The notes beneath the pieces are model-generated. The model was not told where the DNA came from and ran no database searches. It saw only the letters and a program-made list of their open reading frames with translations. A stretch of 64,000 bases of DNA from an uncultured Sterolibacteriaceae bacterium (lineage in GTDB: Bacteria; Pseudomonadota; Gammaproteobacteria; Burkholderiales; Rhodocyclaceae), in contig CALARK010000012.1 of assembly GCA_937888595.1 (NCBI GenBank), positions 298,307 through 362,306 on the forward strand. The letters are read 5' to 3'. The position numbers were made by a program, and so were the translations under genes. The number at the start of each line of letters is the position of its first letter. Within the stretch, counting starts at the first letter, position 1. Below are positions 8,500 to 17,162 of the stretch, in pieces.

Positions 8500-11400
8500 T
8501 CAATTTCGTTGAGGTTGGATGCGGCTCTTGAAGGCCGCGAAGTAAAGCACCGGGATGACGACCAGCGTCAGCACGGTGGAAACGAAGATGCCGAAAATCA
8601 GGGCGAGGGCAAGGCCCGAGAAGATCGGGTCGTCGAGGATGAACAGCGCCCCGAGCATGGCGGCGAGGCCGGTCAGCGCGATCGGCTTGGCGCGGATCGC
8701 GGCGGACTGGATCACCGCCTCGGCGAAGTCCATCCCTTCGGCCACCTGCTGGTTGATGAAGTCGACGAGCAGGATCGAGTTGCGCACGATGATGCCGGCC
8801 AGCGCGATCATGCCGATCATCGAGGTGGCGGTGAATTGCGCGCCGAACAGCGCGTGCCCCGGCATCACGCCGATGATGGTGAGCGGAATCGGCGCCATGA
8901 TGATCAGCGGCACGAGGTAGCTGCGGAACTGGGCGACGACGAGGAGATAAATGAGGATCAAACCAACAGCGTAGGCCGCGCCCATGTCGCGGAAGGTCTC
9001 GTAGGTGACCTGCCATTCGCCGTCCCACTTCACGGCATAGCCGGCATAGGGGTCTTTCGGCTGCCTGATGAAGTACTCGCCGAGCGTGCCGCCCTGCTCG
9101 AGCTTCAGGTTCGCCAGCTTCGAGCGGATGTCGAACATGCCGTAGAGCGGCGAATCGAGCGTGCCGCCCATGTCGCCGGTGACATAGACGACCGGCAGCA
9201 GGTCCTTGTGATAGACGACCTTCTCGCGCTGCGCCGGCTTCGCCTCGACCACTTCGGAAATGGGTACCAGCTGTCCCCCGTAGGCCGGCAGGGCACGCAC
9301 CTTGAGCTTGAGCAGCGCATCGAGGGCGGACTGCTTCTCGGCCGGCAGGGTGATGCGCACCGGAATCTCGTACTTCGCCTCGCCGTCGTGCAGCGGCGTG
9401 ACGTCCTCGCCGGACAGGCCCATGCGCACCGTCTCGACGATGTCCTTCTGCGCCACACCGAGCAGGGCCGCCTTGGCCTGGTTCACGCGCAGGATGATGC
9501 GGCCCGCGTCCTCGTCCACCGTGTCGTCGACGCCGAGGATGTCGGCCGTGCCCTCGAAAGCCTCGCGCACCGTCTTCGCCACGGCGATCTGGCCGGCGTA
9601 GTCGGGACCATAGACCTCGGCGACGATCGGCGCGAGCACCGGCGGGCCGGGCGGCACCTCGACGACCTTGGCGTTGCCGCCGGCGGCCTTCGCCACTGCC
9701 ATCAGGCGATCGCGGATGCCGACGGCGATCTCGTGGCTCTGGCGGTCGCGGTGCGCCTTGTCGACGAGATTGACCTGGATGTCGCCCATCTCCGGATTGG
9801 CGCGCAGGTAATACTGACGGACGAGGCCGTTGAAGTTGATCGGCGCGGCGGTGCCGGCATAGGCCTGGTAATCCTTCACCTCCGGCACCTGCGCCAGTTC
9901 GGCGGACATCGCGCGCAGCACGCGCGCCGTCTCCTCGACCGGCGTGCCGACCGGCATGTCGAGCACCACCTGGAATTCGCTCTTGTTGTCGAAGGGCAGC
10001 ATCTTCAGCACGACCAGCTTGAACACCCCGAGCGACACCGAGGCGAGGATCGCGGCGACGATCCCGATCCACAGCAGCGCGCGCGCCTTGCGGCCCGACT
10101 GCGGATGCAGGAAGGGGGAGAGCACGCGGCGGAAGAAGCGGTCCAGTTTCGTTTCCGCCGCATCGGCATGCCCGTGCCCGTGTGCCGCAGGTTTCATGAG
10201 TTTCAGCGCCAGCCAGGGCGTGACGATGAAGGCGATGGCCAGCGAAATGAACATGCCCATCGAGGCATTGATCGGGATCGGGCTCATGTACGGCCCCATC
10301 AGGCCCGACACGAAGGCCATCGGCAGCAGCGCGGCGATCACGGTGAAGGTGGCGAGGATGGTCGGCCCGCCGACCTCGTCCACCGCGCCGGGGATGATCT
10401 CCCAGAGCTTCTTCTCGGGGTAGAGCGTGTGCCAGCGGTGGATGTTCTCGACCACCACGATGGCGTCGTCGACGAGGATGCCGATGGAGAAGATCAGCGC
10501 GAACAGGGACACGCGATTGAGCGTGAAGCCCCACGCCCACGAGGCGAACAGCGTCGCCGCCAGCGTCAGGGCGACGGCCGCACCGACGATCACCGCTTCG
10601 CGCCGGCCGAGCGCGAACAGCACCAGCAGCACGACGAAGGCGGTGGCGAACACCAGCTTGCCGATCAGCTTCTGCGCCTTCTCGGTCGCCGTCTCGCCGT
10701 AGTTGCGCGTCACGGTGAACTCGACGCCCTCGGGAATCACGGTGCCCCTGAGTGACTGCATGCGGGCGATCACGCCGGCGGCGACATCGGCCGCATTCAC
10801 GCCCGGCTTCTTCGATACCGCCAGCGTCACCGCGGGATATTCGGTACCGCGCTCGCCGTGCCAGACGTAGCGCGACGGCTGGTCGGCGCCATCGACGATC
10901 GTGGCGACATCCTCCATGAACACCGGCTTCTTGTCATACACGCCGACGACGAGCTGCTTCACGTCGGCGGCGGTTTCGAGATAGGTGCCGGTCTGGACGA
11001 GGATTTCGCGATTCGCATTGACGAGGCTGCCGGCCGGCTGCGAGGCGTTCGACACCTGCAGCGCCGCCTTCAGGTCCTGCGCCGTGATGCCGCGCGCGGC
11101 CATGCGTTCGGCGTCCATCAGCACGCGCACGACATGGCCGGGGCCGCCGATGGTGACGACGTCGCGCGTGCCCGGGATGCGCTTGAGCTCGATCTCGACA
11201 GCGCGTGCCACCTGCTGCATCTCGAAGCCCGCCTTTTCCGGGTCGGCGCTCCAGAAGGTCAGCGAAACGATCGGCACGTCGTCGATGCCTTTCGGCTTGA
11301 CGATCGGCTGGCCCACGCCGAGATGCGGCGACACCCAGTCGCTGTGCGCGTTGATCGTGTCGTAAAGGCGGACCAGCGCCTGGATCGGGTCCTCGCCGAC

Positions 11401-11697
11401 TTCGTACTGGACGGTGATCACCGCCATGCCGGGACGCGACACCGAATAGACGTGCTCGATACCGGAGATGCGCGCCAGCACCTGCTGCGCCGGGCGGGCG
11501 ACGAGGTTCTCGACGTCCTTGACCGTCGCACCGGGGAAGGGCACGAAGACGTTGGCCATCGTCACGTTGATCTGCGGCTCTTCCTCGCGCGGCGTGATCA
11601 GCGTGGCGAAGACGCCGAGCAGCAGCGCCACCAGCGCGATCAGCGGTGTCAGGGCGTTGCGGAGGAAGAACTCCGCGATGCGTCCGGAAATCCCCAT
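8500..11697 (-). CDS. Efflux RND transporter permease subunit
   Basis: A resistance-nodulation-division inner-membrane pump of about 1,065 residues. The N-terminal helix is followed by a porter domain (PREEEPQINVTMANVFVPFPGA), then the membrane segment with SIGILVDDAIVVVENIHRW containing the paired aspartates of the proton relay. A second porter half and the C-terminal bundle TSMIGMIALAGIIVRNSILLVDF follow. The second of two adjacent ATGs (11697) is preferred because GAGGGC is spaced correctly before it. The sequence is of the general AcrB/HAE type rather than CusA; substrate unknown. It is transcribed after its adaptor gene, with a GC-rich repeat of about 80 bp between them. Confidence 0.9.
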   Translation of the reverse strand: MGISGRIAEFFLRNALTPLIALVALLLGVFATLITPREEEPQINVTMANVFVPFPGATVKDVENLVARPAQQVLARISGIEHVYSVSRPGMAVITVQYEVGEDPIQALVRLYDTINAHSDWVSPHLGVGQPIVKPKGIDDVPIVSLTFWSADPEKAGFEMQQVARAVEIELKRIPGTRDVVTIGGPGHVVRVLMDAERMAARGITAQDLKAALQVSNASQPAGSLVNANREILVQTGTYLETAADVKQLVVGVYDKKPVFMEDVATIVDGADQPSRYVWHGERGTEYPAVTLAVSKKPGVNAADVAAGVIARMQSLRGTVIPEGVEFTVTRNYGETATEKAQKLIGKLVFATAFVVLLVLFALGRREAVIVGAAVALTLAATLFASWAWGFTLNRVSLFALIFSIGILVDDAIVVVENIHRWHTLYPEKKLWEIIPGAVDEVGGPTILATFTVIAALLPMAFVSGLMGPYMSPIPINASMGMFISLAIAFIVTPWLALKLMKPAAHGHGHADAAETKLDRFFRRVLSPFLHPQSGRKARALLWIGIVAAILASVSLGVFKLVVLKMLPFDNKSEFQVVLDMPVGTPVEETARVLRAMSAELAQVPEVKDYQAYAGTAAPINFNGLVRQYYLRANPEMGDIQVNLVDKAHRDRQSHEIAVGIRDRLMAVAKAAGGNAKVVEVPPGPPVLAPIVAEVYGPDYAGQIAVAKTVREAFEGTADILGVDDTVDEDAGRIILRVNQAKAALLGVAQKDIVETVRMGLSGEDVTPLHDGEAKYEIPVRITLPAEKQSALDALLKLKVRALPAYGGQLVPISEVVEAKPAQREKVVYHKDLLPVVYVTGDMGGTLDSPLYGMFDIRSKLANLKLEQGGTLGEYFIRQPKDPYAGYAVKWDGEWQVTYETFRDMGAAYAVGLILIYLLVVAQFRSYLVPLIIMAPIPLTIIGVMPGHALFGAQFTATSMIGMIALAGIIVRNSILLVDFINQQVAEGMDFAEAVIQSAAIRAKPIALTGLAAMLGALFILDDPIFSGLALALIFGIFVSTVLTLVVIPVLYFAAFKSRIQPQRN

Positions 11698-11782
11698 CAT
11701 GCCCTCGACGGGCAGCCCCAAGAGGGCATGCGCCCCCCTGTGGGGGGCAGCGAGCTGGTTTTGCGAGCGTGGGGGGCCATTA
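11698..11782. repeat. GC-rich intergenic palindromic repeat, copy 1
   Basis: This spacer contains CCCCCC-TGT-GGGGGG and a flank reading GCGAGCGTGGGGGGCC. It resembles the element at 25497-25571 in layout (short GC hairpins followed by a run of G or C), a style of dispersed intergenic repeat common in betaproteobacteria. It separates the adaptor and permease genes and could attenuate or stabilise the transcript; that is inference. Confidence 0.55.
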
Positions 11783-12793
11783 TTACTTCGCCTGCTTCAG
11801 TTCGATGCCGGTCCTGACCGGATCGAGGCTGATGGTTTCGCCGGATGCGAGGCCGGACAGGACCTCGACCTCGCCATCGGCGACCGCCTCGCCGAGCCGC
11901 ACCTGGCGCAGCACCGGGCGATCCGGGCCGAGCACATACACGGCAGCGATCTCGCCGCGCCGCAGGACGGCCTGCGGCGGCACGGTCAGCTTCTGTACCG
12001 TGCCGACGACGAAGTGGGCCCGCACCGCCATGCCGGGCACCACGCCGTCCGCATCGGGCAGATAGATCCGCGCGGTCGCGGTGTGGCTCTGCGCGTCGAT
12101 GGTGGGCAGGATCTCGATGCGAGCGCCGTCCAGCCAGCGCCGACTTTTGCTGTCGACGACCTCCACGCGCGCCGTCTTCGCCTGCAGCGCATCCTTCAGC
12201 TTGTACTGCGGGATGCTGGCGACGGCGCGCAGGCCTTTCGGATCGAACACGGTGACGAGCGGCTTGCCCGGCATCGCCAGGTCGCCCAGTTCGGCATGGC
12301 GCTGCGCGACGATACCGGCCAGCGGCGCGGTCACACTGGCGTGCGAGGCGCCGGCACCGGCGGCGCCGGCCTGGGCCCGCGCCGACTTGAGCGCCGCCTC
12401 GGCCTGGTCCAGCGCGGCCTGGCTGACGAATTTCTGCTTGAAAAGATTCTGCGTGCGCTGGAAGTTCGCCTCCGCCTGCGCGAGCTGCGCCCGTGCCGCC
12501 GCGACATTCTCGGTCGCCTCGCGCGCATCGACGGTCATCAGCAGCTGGCCGGACTGGACGCGCTGGCCGGCTTCCGCCCTGACGGCGACGATGCGGCCGG
12601 ACACCTGGGTCGCCACGACCGCCTGACGGGTCGCTTCGACCAGCGCTTCGGCCGGCAGGGTGAGCGGGACGTCGCGCAGTTCGACGACGCGTGCGATCGG
12701 CGTCGCCTGCGCCCAGGCCGGAACGCAGGCGAACGCCGCTGCGACGTAGAGGGCCTGGCGGAGTCTGAGTCGGGGTAAGGATATTGTTCTCAT
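11783..12793 (-). CDS. Efflux RND transporter periplasmic adaptor subunit
   Basis: A 336-residue membrane-fusion protein with a probable signal peptide ending at ACVPAWAQA. The lipoyl half-motif VVATQVSGRIVAVRAEAGQRVQSGQLL and an alpha-helical hairpin (AAARAQLAQAEANFQRTQNLF) are followed by the second lipoyl half and a beta-barrel. It should link the RND permease downstream to an outer-membrane channel, but no TolC-like gene is present here. The stretch SKSRRWLDGARIE around residue 220 is encoded by the interspersed repeat read in a different frame from the copy in the dehydrogenase gene at 3.1 kb. Confidence 0.9.
   Translation of the reverse strand: MRTISLPRLRLRQALYVAAAFACVPAWAQATPIARVVELRDVPLTLPAEALVEATRQAVVATQVSGRIVAVRAEAGQRVQSGQLLMTVDAREATENVAAARAQLAQAEANFQRTQNLFKQKFVSQAALDQAEAALKSARAQAGAAGAGASHASVTAPLAGIVAQRHAELGDLAMPGKPLVTVFDPKGLRAVASIPQYKLKDALQAKTARVEVVDSKSRRWLDGARIEILPTIDAQSHTATARIYLPDADGVVPGMAVRAHFVVGTVQKLTVPPQAVLRRGEIAAVYVLGPDRPVLRQVRLGEAVADGEVEVLSGLASGETISLDPVRTGIELKQAK
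12125..12150 (-). repeat. Interspersed repeat copy in RND adaptor gene
   Basis: Opposite orientation to the first copy; translated as KSRRWLDG. Confidence 0.85.
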
Positions 12794-12830
12794 AAGGTAT
12801 ATAAGTATATCCTGATATTCACTCTTCAAG
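12790..12830 (-). promoter_or_regulatory. AT-rich island upstream of the RND adaptor (putative promoter/operator)
   Basis: In an otherwise GC-rich region the sequence ATAAGGTATATAAGTATAT precedes the adaptor start, with AGG and CCT flanking two TATAT blocks. The composition fits a promoter overlapped by a repressor site of ArsR type. No regulator gene lies next to it, and no -35 with good spacing is evident. Confidence 0.3.
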
Positions 12831-13188
12831 CCCCGGCGACGGCGTGGGCCGCCATGGCCTCGATCACCGCGTCGACTTCGCCGACGCAGTCGGCCACCTC
12901 GAACGCGACGTCCGGGAAACGGTCCAGCGCATCGCCCAGCAATTGCGGCAGGTCCTTGAGGACATGCCGGCCCGGCGCGAAGAAGATCGGCACGATGCGG
13001 ATCTGCCGCACGCCGCGCCTGACGAGGCATTCGATGCTCGCCTCGAGCGGCGGCTGGGTCAGTTCGAGGAAGCCGATCTCCACCGCCGTATCGGGGGTCA
13101 GCCGCTCGACCGTGGCGCGGATGCGCCGGAAGGGTTCGATGTATTCGGGATTGCGGGCCCCGTGCCCGAACAGGATGATGCCTTTCAT
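12826..13188 (-). CDS. cbiX: CbiX-like sirohydrochlorin chelatase
   Basis: A 120-residue single-domain chelatase that inserts cobalt, iron or nickel into sirohydrochlorin. It opens with MKGIILFGHGARNPEYIEPF, containing the metal-binding His of the class II chelatase fold. The second conserved region VPIFFAPGRHVLKDLPQLL contains the other metal-binding His. It is the short form without a C-terminal extension. It lies 32 bp upstream of the efflux adaptor on the same strand; whether the two are co-transcribed is unclear because of the AT-rich spacer. Confidence 0.85.
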   Translation of the reverse strand: MKGIILFGHGARNPEYIEPFRRIRATVERLTPDTAVEIGFLELTQPPLEASIECLVRRGVRQIRIVPIFFAPGRHVLKDLPQLLGDALDRFPDVAFEVADCVGEVDAVIEAMAAHAVAGA

Positions 13189-13208
13189 GCGCGCTCCTTC
13201 TCGATGTC

Positions 13209-14513
13209 CTACCCGATTTCATTCCATATGTTGCGGCACTGCGTTTCACGGATATACCACGCCGCGGCCGCCCCCAGCCAGGCCGCCGCCGCGATCAGCA
13301 GCAGGCCCCAGCGGTAATCCTCGGGGGCGTAGAGGCGCACACCGTTGGCCATCGCCCCGCTCCAGCGCTGGTCCATGATCCAGCCGACCGCCGGCTGCAG
13401 CAGCGCGCCCATGAGGAAGCCGCCCATGTTGGTGACCGAGGTGGACATGCCGGACAGCTGCGGCGGATTGACCTCCTTGGCGCAGGCCCACGACAGGGTG
13501 AAGCTGGCCGTGGTGAGCCCCATCAGGGCGAACAGCGAGTAGGTGGCCGCGGCGGGCAGGGCGATACCCGACAGCCAGACCAGCCAGATCGCGCCGTAGA
13601 TGTGCGCGCTGACGATCACCACCGGCTTGCGGCGGCGCAGGCGGTCGGACAGCGTGCCGACGAGCAGGCAGCCGAAGGCGAAGCCGGCGAAGTAGAGGGA
13701 CAGATGGGCGGTCGCCGCGTCGCGCGTCATGCCCAGCCCCTGTGTCAGGAAGGGCGTCGCCCAGAGGCCGCCGAAGGCGAAGAAGCTGCCCGAGAGCCCC
13801 GAATTGACCAGCGCGGCCGGCCAGGTGGCGCGGTTCTTCAGTACGCGCAACAGGCCGGTGAGTATGACGGTCCGGTCAAATCTAGGCTGTTCGGGCGGGA
13901 CGGCGGATGACGCGCCGGACCGGGCAGCTTCCGGCCGGTCGCGCACCAGCAGCCAGGCAAGCGCGCCGAGCGCCAGCGAAACGATGCCGACGCCAACGAA
14001 CACGCCGCGCCAGCCGACGTTTTGCGCCATCCATGACAGCGGCGCGCCAGCCAGCACCGAACCGAGGTTGCCGATCAGCATCGACAGACCGACGACGCTG
14101 GCGAAGCGGTGTTCCTCGAACCACACCGCGATGATCTTCAGCATCGCGATGAACACCACCGACACGCCGAGGCCGATCAGGGTGCGGCCGACGAGCGCCG
14201 CGTCGAGGCTTTGCGCCATGCCGAACAGCAGGCTGCCGCCACCGGCGACCATGCCGCCGAGCAGCAGGATGCGGCGCGGCCCGAGCGTATCGACCAGGAT
14301 GCCGGTCGGCACCTGCATGATCGTGTAGACGTAGAAATAGGTGGCCGCCAGCACGCCGAGCGAGGCGGCCGAGGTCTGGAAGGCGGCAGCGAGGTCCTGC
14401 GCGATGCCGGCCGGGGCGAAGCGCTGGAAGAAGGACAGCACGTAGGCCGCCACGACCACGGACAAGGCCAGCAGCCGGCGGCGCTTCTGCTCGGGAGTCA
14501 AGTCGAAATCCAT
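13209..14513 (-). CDS. MFS transporter
   Basis: A 434-residue major facilitator with 12 predicted helices. The N-terminal half shows YVYTIMQVPTGILVDTLGPRRILLLGG, the classic motif A loop, and the central loop is charged (RDRPEAARSG). The C-terminal half contains LSDRLRRRKPVV, the second motif A. Overall form resembles ACS/hexuronate or sugar-phosphate permeases, but the substrate cannot be read from the sequence. The start at 14513 is chosen so that it follows the mrpG stop; a further upstream ATG at 14540 would overlap mrpG. Confidence 0.85.
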   Translation of the reverse strand: MDFDLTPEQKRRRLLALSVVVAAYVLSFFQRFAPAGIAQDLAAAFQTSAASLGVLAATYFYVYTIMQVPTGILVDTLGPRRILLLGGMVAGGGSLLFGMAQSLDAALVGRTLIGLGVSVVFIAMLKIIAVWFEEHRFASVVGLSMLIGNLGSVLAGAPLSWMAQNVGWRGVFVGVGIVSLALGALAWLLVRDRPEAARSGASSAVPPEQPRFDRTVILTGLLRVLKNRATWPAALVNSGLSGSFFAFGGLWATPFLTQGLGMTRDAATAHLSLYFAGFAFGCLLVGTLSDRLRRRKPVVIVSAHIYGAIWLVWLSGIALPAAATYSLFALMGLTTASFTLSWACAKEVNPPQLSGMSTSVTNMGGFLMGALLQPAVGWIMDQRWSGAMANGVRLYAPEDYRWGLLLIAAAAWLGAAAAWYIRETQCRNIWNEIG

Positions 14514-14532
14514 GGCCGATTGTAGCCAGCGG

Positions 14533-14871
14533 CTAGTCATCGCGTGGCGGCGGCGCCACGGAAGGCAGGCGGCGATGCAGCCCTGCCTTCGCCAGCAGGT
14601 GGGCCGACACCGGGGCGGTGATGAAGAGGAACAGAGTGACGAGGATCTCGTGCAGGCTCAGGCTGTCCCCCTCCCCCGTGACGCTGAAATAGATCGACGA
14701 CGCCACCAGCAGACAGCCGACGCCGAGCGTGGTCGCCTTGGTCGGCCCATGCAGGCGCGTGTAGAAATCCCGGAAGCGCGCCAGCCCCAGCGAACCGATG
14801 AAGGTGAAGGCCGCGCCGGCGAGGACGAGGAAGGAAAGCAGCGCTTCGACGGCAGGACTCATTCGGCGCAC
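14533..14871 (-). CDS. mrpG: Na+/H+ antiporter Mrp complex subunit G
   Basis: A 112-residue three-helix membrane protein with the MrpG/PhaG signature FIGSLGLARFRDFYTRLHGPTKATTLGVG at residues 24-52 (key residues R30, R34, D35, H41, K45). It is the last subunit of the operon, 15 bp after mrpF. The junction holds two imperfect direct repeats around GAATGAG, giving several closely spaced candidate ATGs (14871 and 14862). Confidence 0.92.
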   Translation of the reverse strand: MRRMSPAVEALLSFLVLAGAAFTFIGSLGLARFRDFYTRLHGPTKATTLGVGCLLVASSIYFSVTGEGDSLSLHEILVTLFLFITAPVSAHLLAKAGLHRRLPSVAPPPRDD

Positions 14872-14886
14872 CTCATTCGACGCATC

Positions 14887-15156
14887 TCATTCAATGATGT
14901 CTCCCCTGAGCAGGAACTTGCACAGCGCCACGGTGCCGACGAAGCCCATCAGGGCGATCAGCAGCGCCGCCTCGAAATAGAGCGGGCTGGCGAGATGGAT
15001 GCCGAGCAGCACCAGCAGGGCGATGGCATTGATGTAAAGGGTGTCGAGCGCGAGGATGCGGTCGGGCGCGTGCGGCCCCTTGAGCAGCCGCAGGAAGGAT
15101 AGCGCGAAGGCGGCGGCCACGAGGGCGAAGGCGAGCGTGAGCGAAAGACTCAGCAT
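14887..15156 (-). CDS. mrpF: Na+/H+ antiporter Mrp complex subunit F
   Basis: An 89-residue, three-helix protein containing LLKGPHAPDRILALDTL, the conserved MrpF motif, with the membrane-embedded Asp of APDRILALD. It overlaps mrpE by 7 bp at its start, as expected for a tightly coupled Mrp operon. Confidence 0.92.
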   Translation of the reverse strand: MLSLSLTLAFALVAAAFALSFLRLLKGPHAPDRILALDTLYINAIALLVLLGIHLASPLYFEAALLIALMGFVGTVALCKFLLRGDIIE

Positions 15157-15638
15157 GCGAAGATTTCCTTGAGCGGCGCTTCGAAGCGCGCCTTGATGGT
15201 CGCCACGAGCGCGTCCGGGTCGTCGCAGTCGAGCGCATGCACCAGCAGCGCGCGGCGATCCGCCGACAGGCGCGCCGAGACGGTCCCCGGCGTCAGGCAG
15301 ATGGTGTTGGCGAGCAGGCTGATGGCCAGTTCGTTGGCGAGATCGAGCGGCACGACGACGAAGGCGGGCCGCAGCGCGCGCGGCCCGGACAGAATCAGTC
15401 GGGCGACCGACAGGTTGGCGACGAGCACGTCGAACAGGAACACGCCGCCGAAGCGCAGCAGCGCGAGCGGCGCATGGATGCGCACGCGCTCGGGCCAGAA
15501 GGCGAGCGTGAAGCGCGGGATCGCCCAGCCGAGCAGCAGGCCGAGCACGACCTGCCCCGGCGCGACGCTGTTGTTGAGCAGCAGCCAGATGATCGCCAGG
15601 ATGGGCGTCAGCAGCGGATGCGGCAGCCAGTTCCTCAT
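15150..15638 (-). CDS. mrpE: Na+/H+ antiporter Mrp complex subunit E
   Basis: A 162-residue subunit, beginning MRNWLPHPLLTPILAIIW. The signature LANTICLTPGTVSARLS lies near residues 112-128 and HALDCDD follows. Two amino-terminal helices precede a cytoplasmic domain. Its start codon overlaps the mrpD stop by 4 bp (ATGA). Confidence 0.92.
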   Translation of the reverse strand: MRNWLPHPLLTPILAIIWLLLNNSVAPGQVVLGLLLGWAIPRFTLAFWPERVRIHAPLALLRFGGVFLFDVLVANLSVARLILSGPRALRPAFVVVPLDLANELAISLLANTICLTPGTVSARLSADRRALLVHALDCDDPDALVATIKARFEAPLKEIFAC

Positions 15639-17158
15639 GGCGTCCCCCCGGACAACCCGCCCAGCACGGCGCCGATGTAGGCGGCGGGATTCGTCAGCTG
15701 CATGGCGGCGTCCTGCGCGAACTCGAATGCCGGCCCGGCCGCCAGCGTAAGCGCCAGGATCAGGCCGAGCAGGCCGAGGATGGCGACGAGTTCGCGCGCT
15801 GCCGAATGCGGTTCGAACACCGGCAATGGCGGCGCATCGGGAGCGGGGCTCTTGAGGCTGAAGAACAGGCGGCTGCCGGCGCGCGCGAGCGCGATCACGC
15901 CCATCAATGCCGTGACCAGGATCACCGTCCAGACGACCGTACGCTCCGGCGCGGCGCGCAGGATCAGGAACTTGCCGATGAAGCCCGACAGCGGCGGCAG
16001 GCCGGCGGCCGCAACCGCGGCAGTGAAGAACAGCCCACCCCACAGGGCGTGGCGCGGCAGGTCGGCATCCGGAGTGAAAAAGTCGGCGCTGGCGGGACGG
16101 CGCCGGCGCATCGCCTCGGCGAGCAGGAACAGCACCGCAGCGGCGAAAGTACTGTGTGGCAGGTAGTAGAGGCCGGCGGCGATGCCCGGCGCACCCAGCG
16201 AGAACGCCGTCAGCAGCGTGCCCACCGAGGCGACCACCAGCCAGGCCGCCAGCCGCCCCAGGCTCTCCGCCGCCAGCGCGCCGGCCATGCCGACGACCAG
16301 CGTAGCCAGCGCGAGCGGCCGCAACCAGGGATCGAACAATCCCGCCAGCGCACCGGACAGTTCGCCGAACAGCAGCGTGTCGGCGCGCAGCAGCGCATAG
16401 GCGCCGACCTTGGTCATGATCGCGAACAGCGCCGCCACCGGCGCGGCCGTATTCGCATAGGCCGCCGGCAGCCAGAGGAAGAGTGGCAGCAGCGCCGCCT
16501 TGAGGCCGAAGACGACGAACAGCAGCAGGCCGCCGGCCCGCGCCAGACCGAGATTGTCCGCCGGCACGTTCGCCGCCCGCTGCGCCAGGTCGGCCATGTT
16601 GAGGCTGCCCAGCGACGCGTAAATGAGACCCGCCGCGAACAGGAACAGCGTCGAGCCGGTCAGGTTGAGCACGACATAGTGCAGTCCGGCGCGCGTGCGC
16701 GCAGCGCCGCCCCCGTGCAGCAGCAGGCCGTAGGATGCGATCAGCAGGATCTCGAAGAAGACGAACAGATTGAACAGGTCGCCGGTCAGGAAGGCGCCGG
16801 CGATGCCCATCAACTGCATCTGGAACAGCACATGGAAATGCCGCCCCTGCCGGTCGGTACCGTCGCCGGCATGGATCGCGGCGAACAGCGCCAGCAGGGT
16901 CGTCACCAGCACCATCCACGCGGCGAGCCGGTCGGCCACCAGCACGATGCCCCAGGGCGCGGGCCAGTCGCCGAGACGATAGACGAGGATGTCGCCGCCG
17001 CCCACCGCCGCCAGCAGGACCAGCGCGATGCCGACTTGCAGCAGCACGGCGGCGAGATCCAGCCGGCGCCGCAGCGGCATCGGCAGGTCGCGCAAGGCCA
17101 GCAACAGCGCGCCGGCGAGAAAGGGGGCGAGGATGGGGAGGATGACGATGTGCGGCAT
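15635..17158 (-). CDS. mrpD: Na+/H+ antiporter Mrp complex subunit D (NuoN/M-like)
   Basis: A 507-residue polytopic proton-translocating subunit related to complex I NuoM/N, starting MPHIVILPILAPFLAGALLL. VFFEILLIASYGLLLHGG carries the conserved membrane glutamate, and KAALLPLFLWLPAAYANTAAPVAALFAIMTKVGAY the lysines of the proton channel (positions about 205-240). The loop RRRRPASADFFTPDADLP is encoded by an interspersed-repeat copy. The gene starts only 4 bp after the GIY-YIG nuclease stop, where mrpC would normally end; the native partner is separated from it by 8 kb. Confidence 0.92.
   Translation of the reverse strand: MPHIVILPILAPFLAGALLLALRDLPMPLRRRLDLAAVLLQVGIALVLLAAVGGGDILVYRLGDWPAPWGIVLVADRLAAWMVLVTTLLALFAAIHAGDGTDRQGRHFHVLFQMQLMGIAGAFLTGDLFNLFVFFEILLIASYGLLLHGGGAARTRAGLHYVVLNLTGSTLFLFAAGLIYASLGSLNMADLAQRAANVPADNLGLARAGGLLLFVVFGLKAALLPLFLWLPAAYANTAAPVAALFAIMTKVGAYALLRADTLLFGELSGALAGLFDPWLRPLALATLVVGMAGALAAESLGRLAAWLVVASVGTLLTAFSLGAPGIAAGLYYLPHSTFAAAVLFLLAEAMRRRRPASADFFTPDADLPRHALWGGLFFTAAVAAAGLPPLSGFIGKFLILRAAPERTVVWTVILVTALMGVIALARAGSRLFFSLKSPAPDAPPLPVFEPHSAARELVAILGLLGLILALTLAAGPAFEFAQDAAMQLTNPAAYIGAVLGGLSGGTP
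16075..16103 (+). repeat. Interspersed repeat copy in mrpD
   Basis: Near-consensus copy, translated as RRRPASADFF. Confidence 0.9.
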
Positions 17159-17162
17159 TGGC

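Noticed and set aside
6525..11817. Several antisense open frames of 300-750 codons opposite the kinase and RND genes
   Set aside because: They have no recognisable domains, mirror the codons of the real genes, and lack ribosome sites.
3824..12777. A shared 13-bp string (TGAGTCGGGGTAA) at 3824 and 12765
   Set aside because: Only two copies, one within coding sequence of the adaptor signal peptide; not distinguishable from chance.
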